Under the pieces are notes generated by a model that was given only the letters and a program-made list of their open reading frames with translations, did not search any database and was not told where the DNA came from. A stretch of DNA of 64,000 nt from Tyto alba (lineage: Eukaryota > Chordata > Aves > Strigiformes > Tytonidae): NCBI RefSeq assembly GCF_018691265.1, contig NW_024881283.1:3569731-3633730 (forward strand), read 5' to 3'. The translations under genes were made by a program, and so were the position numbers. Of the stretch, positions 61,741 through 64,000 are shown one piece after another; position 1 is the first letter of the stretch, and the number at the start of each line of letters is the position of its first letter.

Positions 61741-61875
61741 CTGGGGGCTGGCCCCCCTGGAGCACTTTGGGTGCTTGTTGCCTTCACCTTTGTCATCTCC
61801 CGCTTCCAGCTCCCCCCCAGTGCCTTCTGTGTCCTGACTGGGGAGCTCTGCACGACTTTCCTGTGGTCTTTCTGA

Positions 61876-62743
61876 TCCCCCTTTTTCCCATATGCTCAGG
61901 CCCAGATACGGCCCCAAGATGCACAGTCAGAGCATTGCGTAAGAGTAGAAAAAGCAGTAAGATCCAGAGTCAGCATTCATCATCCTTCAGCCCTGATGCT
62001 TGGGCAGTCCTTGCCCCTTCCCTGCCTGTTACCCGGATGCCCCTTGCCCCAAGGAGCATGTTTCCTCCTTGTCCCCAGTGCCTCCATGTCACCACTGTGC
62101 AAACAGGTAGAGCTGGTCCATGTGCAATGGTTGCATGACAGCCTGGTGGGTGTGCGTGCCACGCTGGTGCAGGTGACACAGGAGCTGCAGCTCCCCTGGG
62201 AGCAGACCCCTTAGGTCTGGCCAGACTGTGATGGCTCTGCCAGGGGCTGCGCTGCAGATGAGGTACCGATGACTCCTCCTCTCACCCACTGTACTCCTGG
62301 GTGTGCCTTGAAGCAGAGCTCGTTTCTGATGAGCCTGCTGTCATTAGCATGGGCAGGGGAACGTTGCAGCAGATGGACCTGTTTGCCAGCTCCTGTGCTC
62401 AGCTGCAGGAATGGCAGTAAATGCATTTAATTAATATTTTGTTGGGAATCTACAAGGCTGGCCAGGAACATGCTGTGCAGCAGCTAGATCAAAGTGTTGT
62501 TTTCTTTCCTATTGTTCATCTTGTACTTGGTTTCTCACATTTTTGGGACAGGGACAACTCAGAACCAGGGAAACAGGGTCTTCAGGAGGTGAAGCATCGT
62601 TTTAATGCCTTTGTAGAAAGGCAGTATAGGGACACTTTCCAGCTTCTTGGAAAGTGGAAGTTCATGTTGTGCACTGACAGCTGAACTGAAACAGAGTTTC
62701 TTCATGCTGTCGTGTCTCCTGTTGCTCTTGTGGTTTTGGGGTG
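61876..62743. other. Non-coding stretch
   Basis: No gene or repeat recognised. Frames on both strands overlap and are short. Confidence 0.55.
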
Positions 62744-62761
62744 TTTTTTTTTTTTTTTTTT
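62744..62761. repeat. T18 homopolymer
   Basis: Eighteen T residues. On the minus strand no AATAAA lies at the usual distance before the A tract. Confidence 0.85.
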
Positions 62762-64000
62762 CCTTTTGAACGCAACTATTCTATCACTGACATTATTTTG
62801 CACATCTGAAAATGCTAATTTGGCATTCTTAGACCTGACGTAGCACCCAAGAGTGTCCAGCTGCAGGGGTGGGGAAGGGAGACAAGAAGCCAGAGGAGAA
62901 ACATTAATAACAATTTGGGAACCAGCAGCAGCCCAGGCAGAGAAACCTACTGCAGACAAACCAACAAGTGCAGGCAGAAGAAGCAAGGGCAGCTCTGGAG
63001 CCCACTCCTGAGGTTCACAACTGAGTGTGTCTCCACTGAGCTGAGGCCTGGTATGATAGCTAATAAAATAACACAACATAAAATAAAATGAAATAACAGT
63101 TCCAAAAATCATGAAGTGCAACTGTTACTCTGCAGTTACAAGCAGCTGTGTGGCCTTAGTGAAAATGGATTTAACCCGAGTTCTTCTCTTTCTCTTGTTA
63201 TATATTTGTCATGTGATCTTGAAAATCATTTTAACCCAGAGCTTCAATAACATCAGAAGGGAGTCCACGCAGTTACTAGATGTCCCATGATTTTGCAGTG
63301 TGTTGGGTTTTTTTATTATTATTTTTTAGGGATGGGTAATTAATAGGATTTATATTTCCTTTTTAATATTTTTATATTTAATAAGATTAACAGCTCTATC
63401 CTCGTGGTGGAGAAATGCAGCAAAAGATATAAGGAATAATTGAAATAAATATATATGTGTATATATATATATAAACTGTTGCTTCTCTCCTTAGAGCCTC
63501 AAGGGTTTAGCTGTCCTACTGATCCTATCAGTGCTGTCACAAGTGTTCGGCGTCTTGAGTACATCTAGGCAATTTCTTTAGGCATTTTGATTGTTATGGA
63601 AATACAGCAGTGTTTCATCATTCAGGACAGTAATAAATACAGGTGTAGAAGTGGATTTTATGCAAATACTTTGTTTCTTGCTTGTAGCAGCCTGAACATA
63701 TCTCTAAATTTCACCTTCTCAGAAATCCTGATGGTGCCCACCCCAGGTTAGCCAGGTGCATCTGTTGTTGGCACCAACCATGGGGAGAATTGTATCTGCT
63801 GACCCCTGATGAGACAAACTCTATGACTTTAGGCACCTCTTAAAAAAGGGAATTGAAACCTAGTTGGAAAGTGTGATTTCCAAGAAAATGAATATTTGGG
63901 GTAGTTGAAATTTGTTTTCAACCTGAACCAGGCTGAAACTGAAACTTTTAAACATTTCCTTTGTATGGGGAACACTCCAGACATTTCCAGGGGTGTGAGA
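62762..64000. other. Non-coding, partly AT-rich right end
   Basis: The part at 63297-63480 is strongly AT-rich, with TAATTAAT-type homeodomain cores and a TA microsatellite. No gene recognised. The window ends inside unremarkable unique sequence. Confidence 0.5.
63447..63474. repeat. (TA)n microsatellite with a TG interruption
   Basis: An AAATATATATG segment, GTG, then a purer (TA) run ending in TATAAAC. Likely length-polymorphic. Confidence 0.9.

Noticed and set aside
1..64000. CRISPR arrays, prokaryotic operons, tRNA or rRNA genes
   Set aside because: No regularly spaced identical repeats, no tRNA B-box motif (GGTTCGAATCC type) and no rRNA-like sequence were seen on either strand.

Overview
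The window reads as non-coding nuclear DNA from a vertebrate, most probably a bird. The evidence is several decayed CR1 LINE 3' ends, one avian-style endogenous-retrovirus LTR, very low repeat density, no recognisable SINE or L1 sequence, general CpG scarcity and moderate GC content. Other sauropsids such as turtles or crocodilians also carry CR1 and are not excluded. The bird assignment is inference from repeats, because no gene names the species.

I find no protein-coding gene I can support. The longest open frames are a 208-codon frame at 60764-61390 (-) and a 182-codon frame at 58154-58702 (+). They are about as long as chance allows in 64 kb of moderately GC-rich DNA, and neither shows a recognisable domain, compositional regularity or flanking splice signals. 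No tRNA, rRNA, CRISPR array, bacterial-type operon, plasmid or phage feature is visible. The window is probably intergenic, or lies within a very large intron.

Layout: 1-5588 is featureless apart from chance open frames. At 5589-5639 an AATAAA hexamer sits 24 nt before a 21-A tract on the minus strand, resembling a retroposed mRNA end. At 6843-7453 there is a probable solitary retroviral LTR with TG...CA ends, CCAAT motifs, a polyadenylation signal and a 4-bp flanking duplication. The stretch 7454-28165 holds three isolated TATA-box contexts (9617, 12612, 18293), an 11-bp perfect inverted repeat at 18327-18362, and two diverged duplicated segments. From 28166 to 31780 lie two CR1 remnants and two exon-like segments with good splice signals (28627-28750 and 31685-31780). 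The rest, 31781-64000, has two more CR1 remnants, a 12-bp-period degenerate array, homopolymers, microsatellites, a small CpG-dense cluster at about 60.8-61.75 kb and an AT-rich block with a TA repeat near the right end.

No previously undescribed multi-gene system is visible. The items most worth checking are the two exon-like segments, the TATA plus palindrome element at 18.3 kb, the CpG-dense cluster near 61.6 kb, and the polyadenylated-looking insertion at 5.6 kb.
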